In this document: positions 1 to 6,989 of the stretch, piece after piece
How the letters are laid out: every line of letters begins with the position of its first letter
Position numbering within the stretch: the first letter of the stretch is position 1
Source of the DNA: an uncultured Oscillospiraceae bacterium
GTDB taxonomy: Bacteria; Bacillota; Clostridia; Oscillospirales; Acutalibacteraceae
DNA: 21,542 nucleotides
Reading direction: 5' to 3'
Assembly (NCBI GenBank): GCA_900543555.1
Contig: UQRL01000041.1
Span: 1-21,542 of the forward strand
The notes under the pieces: generated by a model
The model's input: the letters and a program-made list of their open reading frames with translations, nothing else
Databases searched by the model: none
What the model was told of the DNA's origin: nothing
Position numbers and translations under genes: made by a program

Positions 1-313
1 CGGTGCTGGGCGTCTGCCACTGGCAGACAGCACCCGAGGCGGCAGCCGAGACCCGCAGCCCCTGCCTTCCCATACTCCAAAAAAGGGGGGACGTATGTCC
101 CCCTCTTGGGGTGCCTCCGCGCCCGGGGGTTTTGCTTGTGGAAGGGGCGGGCAGGGTGCCTCCGCGACCGCTCCAGCGGCTACCGCCTTTGGCGTATGCG
201 CCGCTTGCGCTGCATTTTTTCCACCGGCTGCGCCGGTTAAGGCCGTGGAGCGCTGCTCCACACCTCGCAAGCCTTTGAAAAGGCTTGAGCGAAACTTTTA
301 CGCCGCTTCGCGG
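1..313 (+). repeat. Palindrome-rich non-coding repeat, copy 1 (left side cut by the window edge)
   Basis: This stretch is a chain of short perfect palindromes with no credible gene. It holds a 33-nt compound hairpin at 2-34, a hairpin with a gtat loop at 86-103, a direct repeat gggtgcctccgcg at 109-121 and 154-166, a gtggagc/gctccac hairpin at 245-261, and a caagccttt/aaaggcttg hairpin at 268-287. Its right end, roughly 154-313, aligns with about 14967-15139 of the second copy; shared words include taccgcc, ggcgtatgcgcc, ggctgcgccgg and gtggagcgctgctccac. The right boundary cgcttcgcgg lies inside the last codons of asnB. Conceptual translations of this region are shadows. The family is not one I can name. 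That it is a repeat is seen directly; that it is mobile is inference. Confidence 0.8.
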
Positions 314-2148
314 GGGGATTCGCTGAAAAATTGCTTATACCAGATCAAGAAGGCGTACACGGTCCACACCCGGCGGCTGTTGTCCGCCTTGCCGTTTTTG
401 TGGTCGTCCAGCAGCTTTATCAGCTTCTCCGTGTGGAAGAACTTCTGGGCGTTCTCTCCCAAAAACTCCTCCTTGACGATGTTGTAGTACTTGTCCTCTT
501 TCAGCCACACCCGGGTGGGCACCGGGAAGCCCAGCTTCTTTTTGCCCGCCCATTTCTCGGGCATGCGGCGCAGGGCAGCCTTGCGCATGGCGTACTTGGT
601 GTTCTCCTGGTTGACCCGGTACTTCAGGGGGATGCGCCCCGCCAGCGCCATAATCTTCTTGTCCAGGAAGGGCACCCGCAGCTCCAAAGAGTTTGCCATG
701 CTCATCTTGTCGGCTTTTAAGAGGATGTCCCCTACCATCCACATGTTCAGGTCCACAAACTGCATCTTGGTCACAGGGTCCTTGTCCGCCACCATGTCGT
801 AGTAGGGCTTGCACAAGTCCTCCGGGGCGGGGGCCCCTGCCGGATGCTTCAAAATGGCCCGGCGCTCCTTCTGGGTGAACATGTAGGCGTTGCCGATGAA
901 CCGCTCTTCCAGCCGCTTGCCCCGGCGCACCAGGAAGTTGAGGCCCCGGTGGGCGGGCAGCGCCCCGGCAATCTTGCCGATAAGCTTGCGGATGGGGAAG
1001 GGGATCTTGTCGTACCACTGCATCTCCAGGGGCTCTTTGTAGATGTTGTACCCGCCGAAGATCTCGTCCGCCCCCTCGCCAGAGAGCACCACCTTCAGGT
1101 GCTGGGCGGCGGTGTTGCACACAAAGTACAGGGCCACCGCAGAGGGGTCCGCCAGGGGCTCGTCCATGTGGTATTGGATTTTGGGGAAGGTGCCCCAGAA
1201 CTCCTCTGGGGTGATGATGTGGCTGATGTTCTTCACCGGGATCTGCTCGGAGAGCTCTTGGGCGTAGCTGATCTCGTTGTACTTGGTGCCGTTGTCAAAG
1301 CCCACGGTGAAGGTCTTGTCCACATGGGCCGAGCAGGCCACATAGCTGCTGTCCACCCCGGAGGACAGGAAGGAGCCCACCTCCACGTCAGAGATCTTGT
1401 GGGCCTCCACGCTGTCGTCAAAGGTCTTCTCAATCTCGTCCACCCAGTAGTCCAGGCTCTTGTCCTCCTCCGCCTGAAAGGTGGGCAGCCAATAGCGGGT
1501 GATCTCCATTTTCCCGCCCTTGTAGCGGAACCAGTGGGCGGGGGGCATCTTGTACACGTTTTTAAAGAAGGTCTCCGGCCCGGGGGAGTATTGGAAGGAG
1601 AGGTAGCTCTCCAGCGCCTTCTCATTGAGTTCTTTCTGAAAGTGGGGGTGGTGCAGAAAGCTCTTGATCTCCGAGCCGAACATCAGGGTTTGGCCCATCT
1701 TGGCGTAGTACAGGGGCTTAATGCCGAAAAAATCCCGGGCGCCGAAAAGCTCCCGTTTCTCCTTGTCCCAGATGACAAAGGCGAACATGCCCCGCAGCTT
1801 GTTCAGCAGCCCGGTGCCGTACTCCTCGTACCCGTGCAGCAGCACCTCCGAGTCGGTGGCGGTTTTAAACACATGGCCCGCTGCCAGCAGGTCCTTTTTG
1901 ATCTCTTGAAAATTGTAGATCTCCCCGTTAAAGGTGAGCACCTTGCTCCCGTCCTCGTTGAGGATGGGCTGGCGGCCGCCCTCCAGGTCGATGATGGAAA
2001 GCCGCCGGAACCCCAGGGAGATGGTGCCGTCCATATAGTAATCCGCGTCGTCGGGGCCGCGGTGGCGAATGGCGTCTGTCATCGAGCGCAGCACCCCGGC
2101 ATCCTGCTGGGTATCGCCGCCGTCGATAAAGCCAACGAATCCACACAT
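298..2148 (-). CDS. asnB: Asparagine synthase (glutamine-hydrolysing), AsnB
   Basis: The predicted 616-aa enzyme converts aspartate, glutamine and ATP to asparagine in the cytoplasm. The N-terminal class II glutamine amidotransferase domain begins MCGFVGF, with Cys2 as the nucleophile once the initiator Met is removed; this fixes the start. HRGPDD is at 29-34 and the glutamine-site segment FNGEIYN at 73-79. The synthetase domain carries the pyrophosphate loop SGVDSS at 263-268 and a later SGEGADE segment. Length is normal for the Clostridia form. The gene is monocistronic: its own promoter lies at 2262-2291 and a terminator separates it from the upstream XRE gene. The 5' leader is only about 105 nt, too short for a T-box, and none is seen. 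The last four residues, REAA, and the TAA stop lie within the repeat's conserved right terminus, so the C-terminus appears reshaped by the repeat. Confidence 0.96.
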   Translation of the reverse strand: MCGFVGFIDGGDTQQDAGVLRSMTDAIRHRGPDDADYYMDGTISLGFRRLSIIDLEGGRQPILNEDGSKVLTFNGEIYNFQEIKKDLLAAGHVFKTATDSEVLLHGYEEYGTGLLNKLRGMFAFVIWDKEKRELFGARDFFGIKPLYYAKMGQTLMFGSEIKSFLHHPHFQKELNEKALESYLSFQYSPGPETFFKNVYKMPPAHWFRYKGGKMEITRYWLPTFQAEEDKSLDYWVDEIEKTFDDSVEAHKISDVEVGSFLSSGVDSSYVACSAHVDKTFTVGFDNGTKYNEISYAQELSEQIPVKNISHIITPEEFWGTFPKIQYHMDEPLADPSAVALYFVCNTAAQHLKVVLSGEGADEIFGGYNIYKEPLEMQWYDKIPFPIRKLIGKIAGALPAHRGLNFLVRRGKRLEERFIGNAYMFTQKERRAILKHPAGAPAPEDLCKPYYDMVADKDPVTKMQFVDLNMWMVGDILLKADKMSMANSLELRVPFLDKKIMALAGRIPLKYRVNQENTKYAMRKAALRRMPEKWAGKKKLGFPVPTRVWLKEDKYYNIVKEEFLGENAQKFFHTEKLIKLLDDHKNGKADNSRRVWTVYAFLIWYKQFFSESPREAA

Positions 2149-2261
2149 GGTGAAGATACCTGCCTTTCTCTCGTGTGTCTTTCAGAGAGGGACGCCCTTT
2201 CCCGCAGGTGTCGCCTTCTCCCGGTCAGCCGCGGGCGGTGCCCACAGCTATTCATTCTATT

Positions 2262-2291
2262 ATTCTACCACAGAACGGTGGAAAATGACAA
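2262..2291 (-). promoter_or_regulatory. Predicted SigA promoter of asnB
   Basis: On the minus strand a -35 TTGTCA (2286-2291) and a -10 TAGAAT (2262-2267) are separated by 18 nt, in an AT-richer patch about 110 nt before the asnB start. The region 2149-2497 holds only this promoter, the asnB leader and the terminator at 2385-2425; I see no ORF in it. Confidence 0.65.
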
Positions 2292-2384
2292 ATACTATTT
2301 CACTTTTTCCCCTCCTGCCAGCTTTGCCCTTTGCGGCTTTCCCTTTTTGTGGATTTTTTCTCCCCGGCCAGAAGAAAGGCTGCG

Positions 2385-2425
2385 AAAAAACGGCAAGCCC
2401 CCTGGCAGAGGGTTTGCCGCTTTTT
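2385..2425 (-). terminator. Bidirectional intrinsic terminator downstream of the XRE gene
   Basis: A 10-bp stem with one G-U pair (2391-2400 with 2410-2419) and a 9-nt loop is flanked by six A on the left and five T on the right. On the minus strand it gives a GC-rich hairpin followed by TTTTTT, and it would end the XRE transcript before the asnB promoter. Confidence 0.75.
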
Positions 2426-2497
2426 GAAATGTATAAAGTTGCAAAGAATATACCATATGGCGAAGGGCGCGCCGCCCAAGCCCTTCCCGCAGGGATT

Positions 2498-3190
2498 TTA
2501 AGGCTCTTTCAGGGTAGAGAGCTCTTGTTCTATGCTGCGCACCAGCTCCAGCAGGGCGGGGGCGTATTGGGGGGCCGCGCTTTGCAGCCTGGCCGGCGTG
2601 ATGGCAGGCAGCTGCTCTTGCTGAAGGCCCTGGGCGTTTTCCAGGTTGCCGCCCTCCAGCAGATAGCGGGACTTGGCCTCAGACAGGGTCATGTGGGCGT
2701 CCGCCTGGGCGGAATAAAGCCGCTGGTCCAAGAAGAAAGCCTCTTGGGGGTTCTTGCCCCGGGCAGAGTAGAGCAGCCGGAACATCTTGTACACGGCGCA
2801 GGAAAAATAGGAGGAAACCTGCCGTGTCAGCCCCTCGCTATTGATTTTTTTCAAAATACCAAATACAATATTGAGAGAGCCCACCAGCAGCCTGCGCTGC
2901 GTCTCTGCCGTAGAGCTGCCGCCCCGAACCCCTACCCCGCCCTCTCTGGGGGGACTGGCGGGGGTGGGTGCGGCCCCCCGGTGGGAGGTGCGCCCCAGCA
3001 GGTAGTCGCAGGAAACGCCGTAATACTCCGCGGCCCGGAGCAAAAAGTCCAGCCCGCACTCTCGAATGCCTTTTTCATAGTGGGAGAGAAGCGCTTGCGA
3101 AACCTTCAGGTCCGTTGCCGCCTGTTTCTGGCTGAGGCCCCGTTCCTTCCGCAGCAGTGTCAAAAGCCGTGGGAAATCGCTGTTCGCCAT
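2498..3190 (-). CDS. XRE-family helix-turn-helix transcriptional regulator
   Basis: The protein is 230 aa. Residues 8-66 form a Cro/CI-type HTH domain: LLRKERGLSQKQAATDLKVS, then SQALLSHYEKG and YYGVSCDYLLGRT. After this comes a Pro/Gly-rich linker at about 68-92 and then a mostly helical C-terminal half with no recognisable catalytic or ligand motif. The start is supported by GGAGGT eight nt before the ATG. It is divergently oriented to the histidine-phosphatase-like gene, with a short shared regulatory region containing a GATAT/ATATC inverted repeat, so control of itself or that neighbour is plausible. The DNA encoding the linker contains a strong inverted repeat (2931-2968), which may be an in-frame insertion. 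Its regulon and ligand cannot be told from sequence. Confidence 0.88.
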   Translation of the reverse strand: MANSDFPRLLTLLRKERGLSQKQAATDLKVSQALLSHYEKGIRECGLDFLLRAAEYYGVSCDYLLGRTSHRGAAPTPASPPREGGVGVRGGSSTAETQRRLLVGSLNIVFGILKKINSEGLTRQVSSYFSCAVYKMFRLLYSARGKNPQEAFFLDQRLYSAQADAHMTLSEAKSRYLLEGGNLENAQGLQQEQLPAITPARLQSAAPQYAPALLELVRSIEQELSTLKEP

Positions 3191-3265
3191 TCAGAACACC
3201 TCCATCCTCGCCGGGAAAGCCCAAATCCCTTTCCCGTGCCCTCAAATAAGACGAAAATGGAAACG

Positions 3266-3280
3266 GATATCCAGAATATC
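3266..3280. promoter_or_regulatory. Candidate operator (inverted repeat) for the divergent XRE regulator
   Basis: GATAT and ATATC are perfect inverted half-sites separated by 5 nt (ccaga). They lie just downstream of the predicted minus-strand -10 at 3288-3293, over the expected start of the XRE transcript, a usual place for an autoregulatory operator. A GGATATCC palindrome at 3265-3272 overlaps it. Assignment to this regulator is inference. Confidence 0.35.
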
Positions 3281-3287
3281 TATTATA

Positions 3288-3315
3288 ATTATACAGTACG
3301 CCGCGGAAAAGTAAA
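3288..3315 (-). promoter_or_regulatory. Predicted promoter of the XRE regulator gene
   Basis: On the minus strand a perfect -10 TATAAT (3288-3293) is preceded at 16 nt by a weak -35 TTTACT (3310-3315). A possible plus-strand promoter for the phosphatase-like gene overlaps it: TTATAC at 3289-3294, 17 nt, TAAATA at 3312-3317. That would make the divergent promoters share bases. Confidence 0.5.
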
Positions 3316-3392
3316 TACCATAGAAGAAATAAAGGCAAAGAAACATGTAGAAAAATAGCCCGCTTTTTTGGCTGGGCCAGGGAGGACAGCTT

Positions 3393-4124
3393 ATGCAGTC
3401 ATATGTGATCCATCTCATCCGCAACATGCCCTGCGAGGGCAACCTGGAGGGCCGCTATATCGGCCGCACCGAATCGCCCTTGGCGGCCTCGTCCATCCAG
3501 GACCTGCTGGAGCTGAAGCGCCGCTACCGCTACCCCTCGGCCGGGGCCTTTTACGCCAGCCCCTCCACCCGCTGCGTGGACACCTTGAAGCTGCTCTATC
3601 CCGCGGCGGACCCAGAGGTCATTCTGGAGATGGCCGAGTGCGACTTTGGCGACTGGGAGAACAAAACGGCCCAAGAGCTGCAAGCCGACCCCCGGTTCCT
3701 CTCCTGGATGGAGCAGGGGGGCCAGGCCGCCCCGCCCAACGGGGAGAGCGGGCTGGTCTTTTTGCAGCGGGTGTGCCGGGGCTTTGAGACCCTGGTGCAG
3801 AACCTGATGGCCACCGGGCGGACAGAGGCGGTGCTGTGCACCCACGCCGGGGTTATCACGGGGCTGCTTTCCGCCTATGGGCTGCCCCGCGCCCAGCCCT
3901 ATGAGTGGATGTGCCAGCCTGGCTGCGGCTATTCGGTGCGCATTACCCCCAGCCTGTGGATGCGCTCGATGGTGATGGAGGTCTACCAAACCCTGCCCCA
4001 GGGGGAGGAGGGCCAGCGCCCCGACCATCTGGTGGTGGATATCGCCCGGGAGGCCGCCGGCCGGGCCTGGGGCGAAAAGACGGCCCCGAAGGGGACGGGG
4101 GAAGAAGGGGAAACTCAGGCTTGA
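3393..4124 (+). CDS. Histidine phosphatase (phosphoglycerate-mutase-like) family protein with altered RHG motif
   Basis: The 243-aa protein aligns by eye with the histidine phosphatase superfamily. The N-terminal strand VIHLIR is followed by EGNLEGRYIGRTESPL, as in family members that read RHGxTxxNLEGRYQGxTDSPL. SPSTRCVDT gives the second arginine (R60), AECDFGDWE the acidic residue and FG-WE signature (E82), and CTHAGVI the second histidine (H151). At the place of the phospho-accepting RHG, however, the DNA reads RNM (R10-N11-M12), so the catalytic His is Asn. Canonical phosphohistidine chemistry would then be lost unless this is a base error. A ribosome site GGGAGGA lies 7-8 nt before the ATG. 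The C-terminal 40 residues are charged and poorly conserved. The TGA stop sits inside the -35 box of the leuA promoter. The substrate is unknown. Confidence 0.82.
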   Translation: MQSYVIHLIRNMPCEGNLEGRYIGRTESPLAASSIQDLLELKRRYRYPSAGAFYASPSTRCVDTLKLLYPAADPEVILEMAECDFGDWENKTAQELQADPRFLSWMEQGGQAAPPNGESGLVFLQRVCRGFETLVQNLMATGRTEAVLCTHAGVITGLLSAYGLPRAQPYEWMCQPGCGYSVRITPSLWMRSMVMEVYQTLPQGEEGQRPDHLVVDIAREAAGRAWGEKTAPKGTGEEGETQA

Positions 4125-4150
4125 CAAAGGGGGGCTTCCCGTCCTATAAT
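4121..4150 (+). promoter_or_regulatory. SigA promoter of the T-box/leuA transcript
   Basis: A consensus -35 TTGACA (4121-4126) and a consensus -10 TATAAT (4145-4150) are 18 nt apart. The upstream gene's TGA stop (4122-4124) is part of the -35 hexamer. It is one of the two best-matching promoters in the window by hexamers. Confidence 0.85.
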
Positions 4151-4156
4151 GCCATC

Positions 4157-4420
4157 AAAGAGCAAAGACTGTGAAGGGAATAAGACGGCGGGGCGCCGCA
4201 CAGAGAGCCTGCGGCAGGTGGAAGCAGGCGGGCCCCCGCCGGGATAGCTCATCCTGGAGTTGCCTCCTCCGAAGCAGGGTAGGGGAGGACGTGCGGCGGC
4301 GTTATACGCTGGGCCCTTTGCGCAGGGCCCCTAAGGGAGCGGGCGGGCCCGCTCTGAACACGGGTGGTACCGCGAAAACAATTCGCCCCGGACATGGCAT
4401 GGCCGTGTCCGGGGTTTTTT
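4157..4420 (+). promoter_or_regulatory. T-box riboswitch, leucine-type (predicted specifier CTC)
   Basis: The leader carries the T-box signature: TGAACAcgGGTGGTACCGCG spans 4355-4374, followed by a terminator hairpin and T run at 4386-4420. In the first domain, AGAGAG (4202-4207) and GGTGGAAG (4217-4224) match the conserved distal elements of Stem I. On the 3' side of that stem GGGATAG-CTC-A places a CTC leucine codon at 4248-4250, where the specifier is expected. Uncharged tRNA-Leu would pair with the codon and with the T-box bulge, blocking the terminator and letting transcription enter leuA. The leucine assignment rests on specifier position and the downstream gene; the fold was judged by eye. 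Confidence 0.9.
4386..4420 (+). terminator. T-box regulatory terminator
   Basis: A 13-bp stem with one G-U pair (4386-4398 with 4402-4414) has an ATG triloop and is followed by six T (4415-4420). It forms the off-state hairpin of the T-box just before leuA. Confidence 0.88.
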
Positions 4421-4463
4421 CACGGGCAAAGGGAAAAATGTGGTTGGAAAGGACAGACCTGAT

Positions 4464-6149
4464 ATGAATGAAGGGTATCGAAAGTACAGGGCTTTTGCGC
4501 CCATCCATCTGCCGGACAGGACGTGGCCGGAAAAGACCCTCCGAAAAGCGCCCACCTGGTGCAGCGTGGACCTGCGGGACGGCAACCAGGCCCTGGTCAC
4601 CCCCATGAATCCGGCGCAGAAGGTGGAGTTCTTCCGCATGCTTACGGCAGTGGGCTTTAAAGAGATCGAGGTGGGCTTTCCCGCCTCTTCTGAGACGGAG
4701 TACGCCCTTTTGCGCACCCTCATCGAGGGGGAGCTCATCCCAGAGGACGTGACCATCCAGGTGCTGGTCCAGGCCCGGGAGCATTTGATCCGACGCACCT
4801 TCCAGGCCATCCGGGGCGCCAAGAATGTCATCGTCCACTTCTACAACTCCACCTCCACCCTCCAGCGGAAGGTGGTCTTTGAGACGGACATGCAGGGGGT
4901 CATCGACATCGCCGTGGAGGGGGCCCGCCTCATCCGCTCCCTTACGGAGGAGCTGCTGCGGGACCAGCCCGAGACCCACATCCGCTATGAGTATTCCCCC
5001 GAGAGCTTTTCCGGCACAGAGGTGGAGAACGCCGTGCTCATCTGCGACCAGGTGCTGGAGGCCCTGGGGGCTTCTCCGGAAAACAAAGCCATCATCAACC
5101 TGCCCAACACGGTGGAGCTGTGCACCCCCAACACCTATGCCGACCAGGTGGAATATGTCTGCCGCAATCTGCGCCACCGGGACAGCGCCGTCATCAGCAT
5201 CCACCCCCACAACGACCGGGGAACGGCCATTGCCGCCACAGAGCTGGGGCTGATGGCCGGGGCCCAGCGGGTGGAGGGCACCCTCTTTGGCAACGGAGAG
5301 CGCACCGGCAACGTGGACATCATGGTGCTGGCCATGAACCTCTATTCCCAGGGGGTGGACCCCCGCCTGGATTTTTCCCACATGAACCACATCAAAAAGG
5401 TCTATGAGGAGTGCACCCAGATGGCAGTGGGGCCCCGCCATCCCTATGCCGGGGAGCTGGTGTTCACAGCTTTCTCCGGCTCTCACCAGGACGCCATCAA
5501 TAAGGGGATTCGCTATAGGAAGGAGCACAACCTGCCCACTTGGGAGGTGCCCTACCTGCCCATCGACCCGGCGGATCTGGGCAGGCAGTATGAGCCCATT
5601 GTGCGCATCAACAGCCAGTCGGGCAAGGGCGGGGCCGCCTTTGTGATGAGCCAGTTCTTTGGCTACCAGCTGCCCCGGGCCATGCACCCGGAGTTCGGCG
5701 CCCTGGTGAAGGCCGCCTGCGAGCGGGCCGGGCGGGAGCTCTCTCCCCAGGAGGTGTTCGCCATCTTCCAGCGGGAGTACCTGGAGATTCTCCACCCCTA
5801 CCACCTGCTCACCTACCGGATTTTCGAGGAGAATGCCGGGCAGGGCCAGGTGATGGTGGACTTTGAGGGCGTCATCCGCACCCACCGGGTGAATAAGGAA
5901 GTGATGGGCCGGGGCAACGGCCCCATCGACGCCTTCTTCAACGCCCTGCGGGCCTTGGGGCTGACGGAATACGAGTTTGTCTCCTACAGCGAGCACGCGG
6001 TGGCCACCGGCGCTGATTCCAAGGCGGTCAGCTATATCCAGCTCCGCCGCGGGGACGAGACGTTTTTTGGCGTGGGCATGGACAGCAACATCGGCATTGC
6101 TTCCATCAAGGGGATTCTCTGCGCCATCAACCGGGACACGGTTCGCTGA
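4464..6149 (+). CDS. leuA: 2-isopropylmalate synthase
   Basis: This enzyme condenses acetyl-CoA with 2-oxoisovalerate, the committed step of leucine synthesis. From the chosen ATG it is 561 aa, the length of the fungal/actinobacterial-type (type 2) LeuA. Residues 37-42, LRDGNQ, form the start of the HMGL-like TIM barrel. IHPHNDRGTA near 246-255 carries metal-binding His residues, and GNGERTGNVD follows. The C-terminal ~130 residues correspond to the leucine-binding regulatory domain. An in-frame GTG at 4440 could extend it by 8 residues; I prefer ATG 4464 because GGAAAGGA (4446-4453) lies 10 nt upstream. Expression is controlled by the leucine T-box just upstream. No other leu or ilv gene is in the window, and a strong terminator follows, so it is monocistronic here. 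Confidence 0.96.
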   Translation: MNEGYRKYRAFAPIHLPDRTWPEKTLRKAPTWCSVDLRDGNQALVTPMNPAQKVEFFRMLTAVGFKEIEVGFPASSETEYALLRTLIEGELIPEDVTIQVLVQAREHLIRRTFQAIRGAKNVIVHFYNSTSTLQRKVVFETDMQGVIDIAVEGARLIRSLTEELLRDQPETHIRYEYSPESFSGTEVENAVLICDQVLEALGASPENKAIINLPNTVELCTPNTYADQVEYVCRNLRHRDSAVISIHPHNDRGTAIAATELGLMAGAQRVEGTLFGNGERTGNVDIMVLAMNLYSQGVDPRLDFSHMNHIKKVYEECTQMAVGPRHPYAGELVFTAFSGSHQDAINKGIRYRKEHNLPTWEVPYLPIDPADLGRQYEPIVRINSQSGKGGAAFVMSQFFGYQLPRAMHPEFGALVKAACERAGRELSPQEVFAIFQREYLEILHPYHLLTYRIFEENAGQGQVMVDFEGVIRTHRVNKEVMGRGNGPIDAFFNALRALGLTEYEFVSYSEHAVATGADSKAVSYIQLRRGDETFFGVGMDSNIGIASIKGILCAINRDTVR

Positions 6150-6184
6150 CCGGCGGCCCCGAAAGCCGCCACAGGAAAAGAAAG

Positions 6185-6214
6185 CGGGCATCCCGCCAGG
6201 GGATGCCCGTTTTT
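6185..6214 (+). terminator. Intrinsic terminator of leuA
   Basis: A perfect 10-bp stem cgggcatccc/gggatgcccg (6185-6194, 6200-6209) with a 5-nt loop is followed by TTTTT. The A/G-rich left flank gives a T-rich tail on the other strand, so it may also serve the convergent membrane-protein gene ending at 6231. Confidence 0.88.
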
Positions 6215-6230
6215 ATGCAGGGGGGAGAGG

Positions 6231-6989
6231 CTAACCCGCCAGCTGGCCCACCGCCAGAAAGACCCCCATCAGCACCGGCTGGTGGGCCAGGTAGATAATG
6301 AGGCTGTGGCGGCCCAGAAAGCTCAGGGGGCGCACGCCGGGCGCCAGCCGTTCCTTGGCCCGCTCGCTTTGGGAGAGGAGCCCCCACAGGAAGTACCCGG
6401 CGCAGAACAGGAAGAACCAGGGCAGCAGGGGAAAGTAATCCGTGCTCCAAAAGCCGGGGGAGGGAAACCCCGCCACGGCAAGAAGGTCCGTGGCGTACAG
6501 CCAGCTGGGCAGTTGGCAGAGCACCAGCCCCTCAAATCCCAAGCTGCCCCGGGAGACGTTTTTCGTCAGGGCAAAGAGAAGCAGCGCCCCTCCAAGCCCC
6601 GCCCAGGCAGGGACCTTGCGGAACAGCTTGTCCAGGGGGATGAGCAGCAGGGCAGAGAGCCCCAGCAGGTTCAGCACCCCGTAGAGGATGCGCTGGCTGG
6701 GCATCGCCAGCCAGGTGATGAGGCTGATGGCCGCCCCGCAGCCCACCAGCAGCAGCCCCCGCTTCACATGGTGGCGGGAGAGCTGCCAGCACATGCCGGA
6801 GAGCAGGATGAAGGTCCAGCAGATGCTCTGCTGCCAGATGTATCCCGGCAGCCCTGTGTACCAGGCGCTGGGCAACCCAAAGATGTCCACCAGGTCGTAC
6901 ATGCCGTGGTAGGCCACCATGCTGAGGATGCAGACCCCCCGCACCGTGTCCAGCAGGCCGTAGTGGGGGCGTTTCCCTTTCGGACTCAA
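6231..6989 (-). CDS. DUF1624 / heparan-alpha-glucosaminide N-acetyltransferase-like membrane protein
   Basis: From the TTG start at 6989 the protein is 252 aa with about seven hydrophobic segments. The N-terminus GLLDTVRGVCILSMVAYHGM followed by YDL is typical of the DUF1624 (HGSNAT-like) group: D-RG near a first membrane helix and a His in its middle. Later GVLNLLG, LPWFFLFCAGYFLWG and LGRHSLIIYLAHQPVL also fit acyltransferase-type membrane proteins of this group. A longer frame extends upstream to 7253, but that part is antisense-free shadow over the deaminase gene. The TTG overlaps the deaminase stop as TTGA, with AAGGGG 10 nt upstream, so translation is probably coupled. A role in acylating a surface glycan is family-based inference; the substrate is unknown. 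Confidence 0.75.
   Translation of the reverse strand: MSPKGKRPHYGLLDTVRGVCILSMVAYHGMYDLVDIFGLPSAWYTGLPGYIWQQSICWTFILLSGMCWQLSRHHVKRGLLLVGCGAAISLITWLAMPSQRILYGVLNLLGLSALLLIPLDKLFRKVPAWAGLGGALLLFALTKNVSRGSLGFEGLVLCQLPSWLYATDLLAVAGFPSPGFWSTDYFPLLPWFFLFCAGYFLWGLLSQSERAKERLAPGVRPLSFLGRHSLIIYLAHQPVLMGVFLAVGQLAG

Noticed and set aside
844..2427. A 527-aa open frame antisense to asnB
   Set aside because: It is a GC-rich shadow: composition follows the complement of asnB codons, it has no ribosome site, and asnB motifs are unambiguous.
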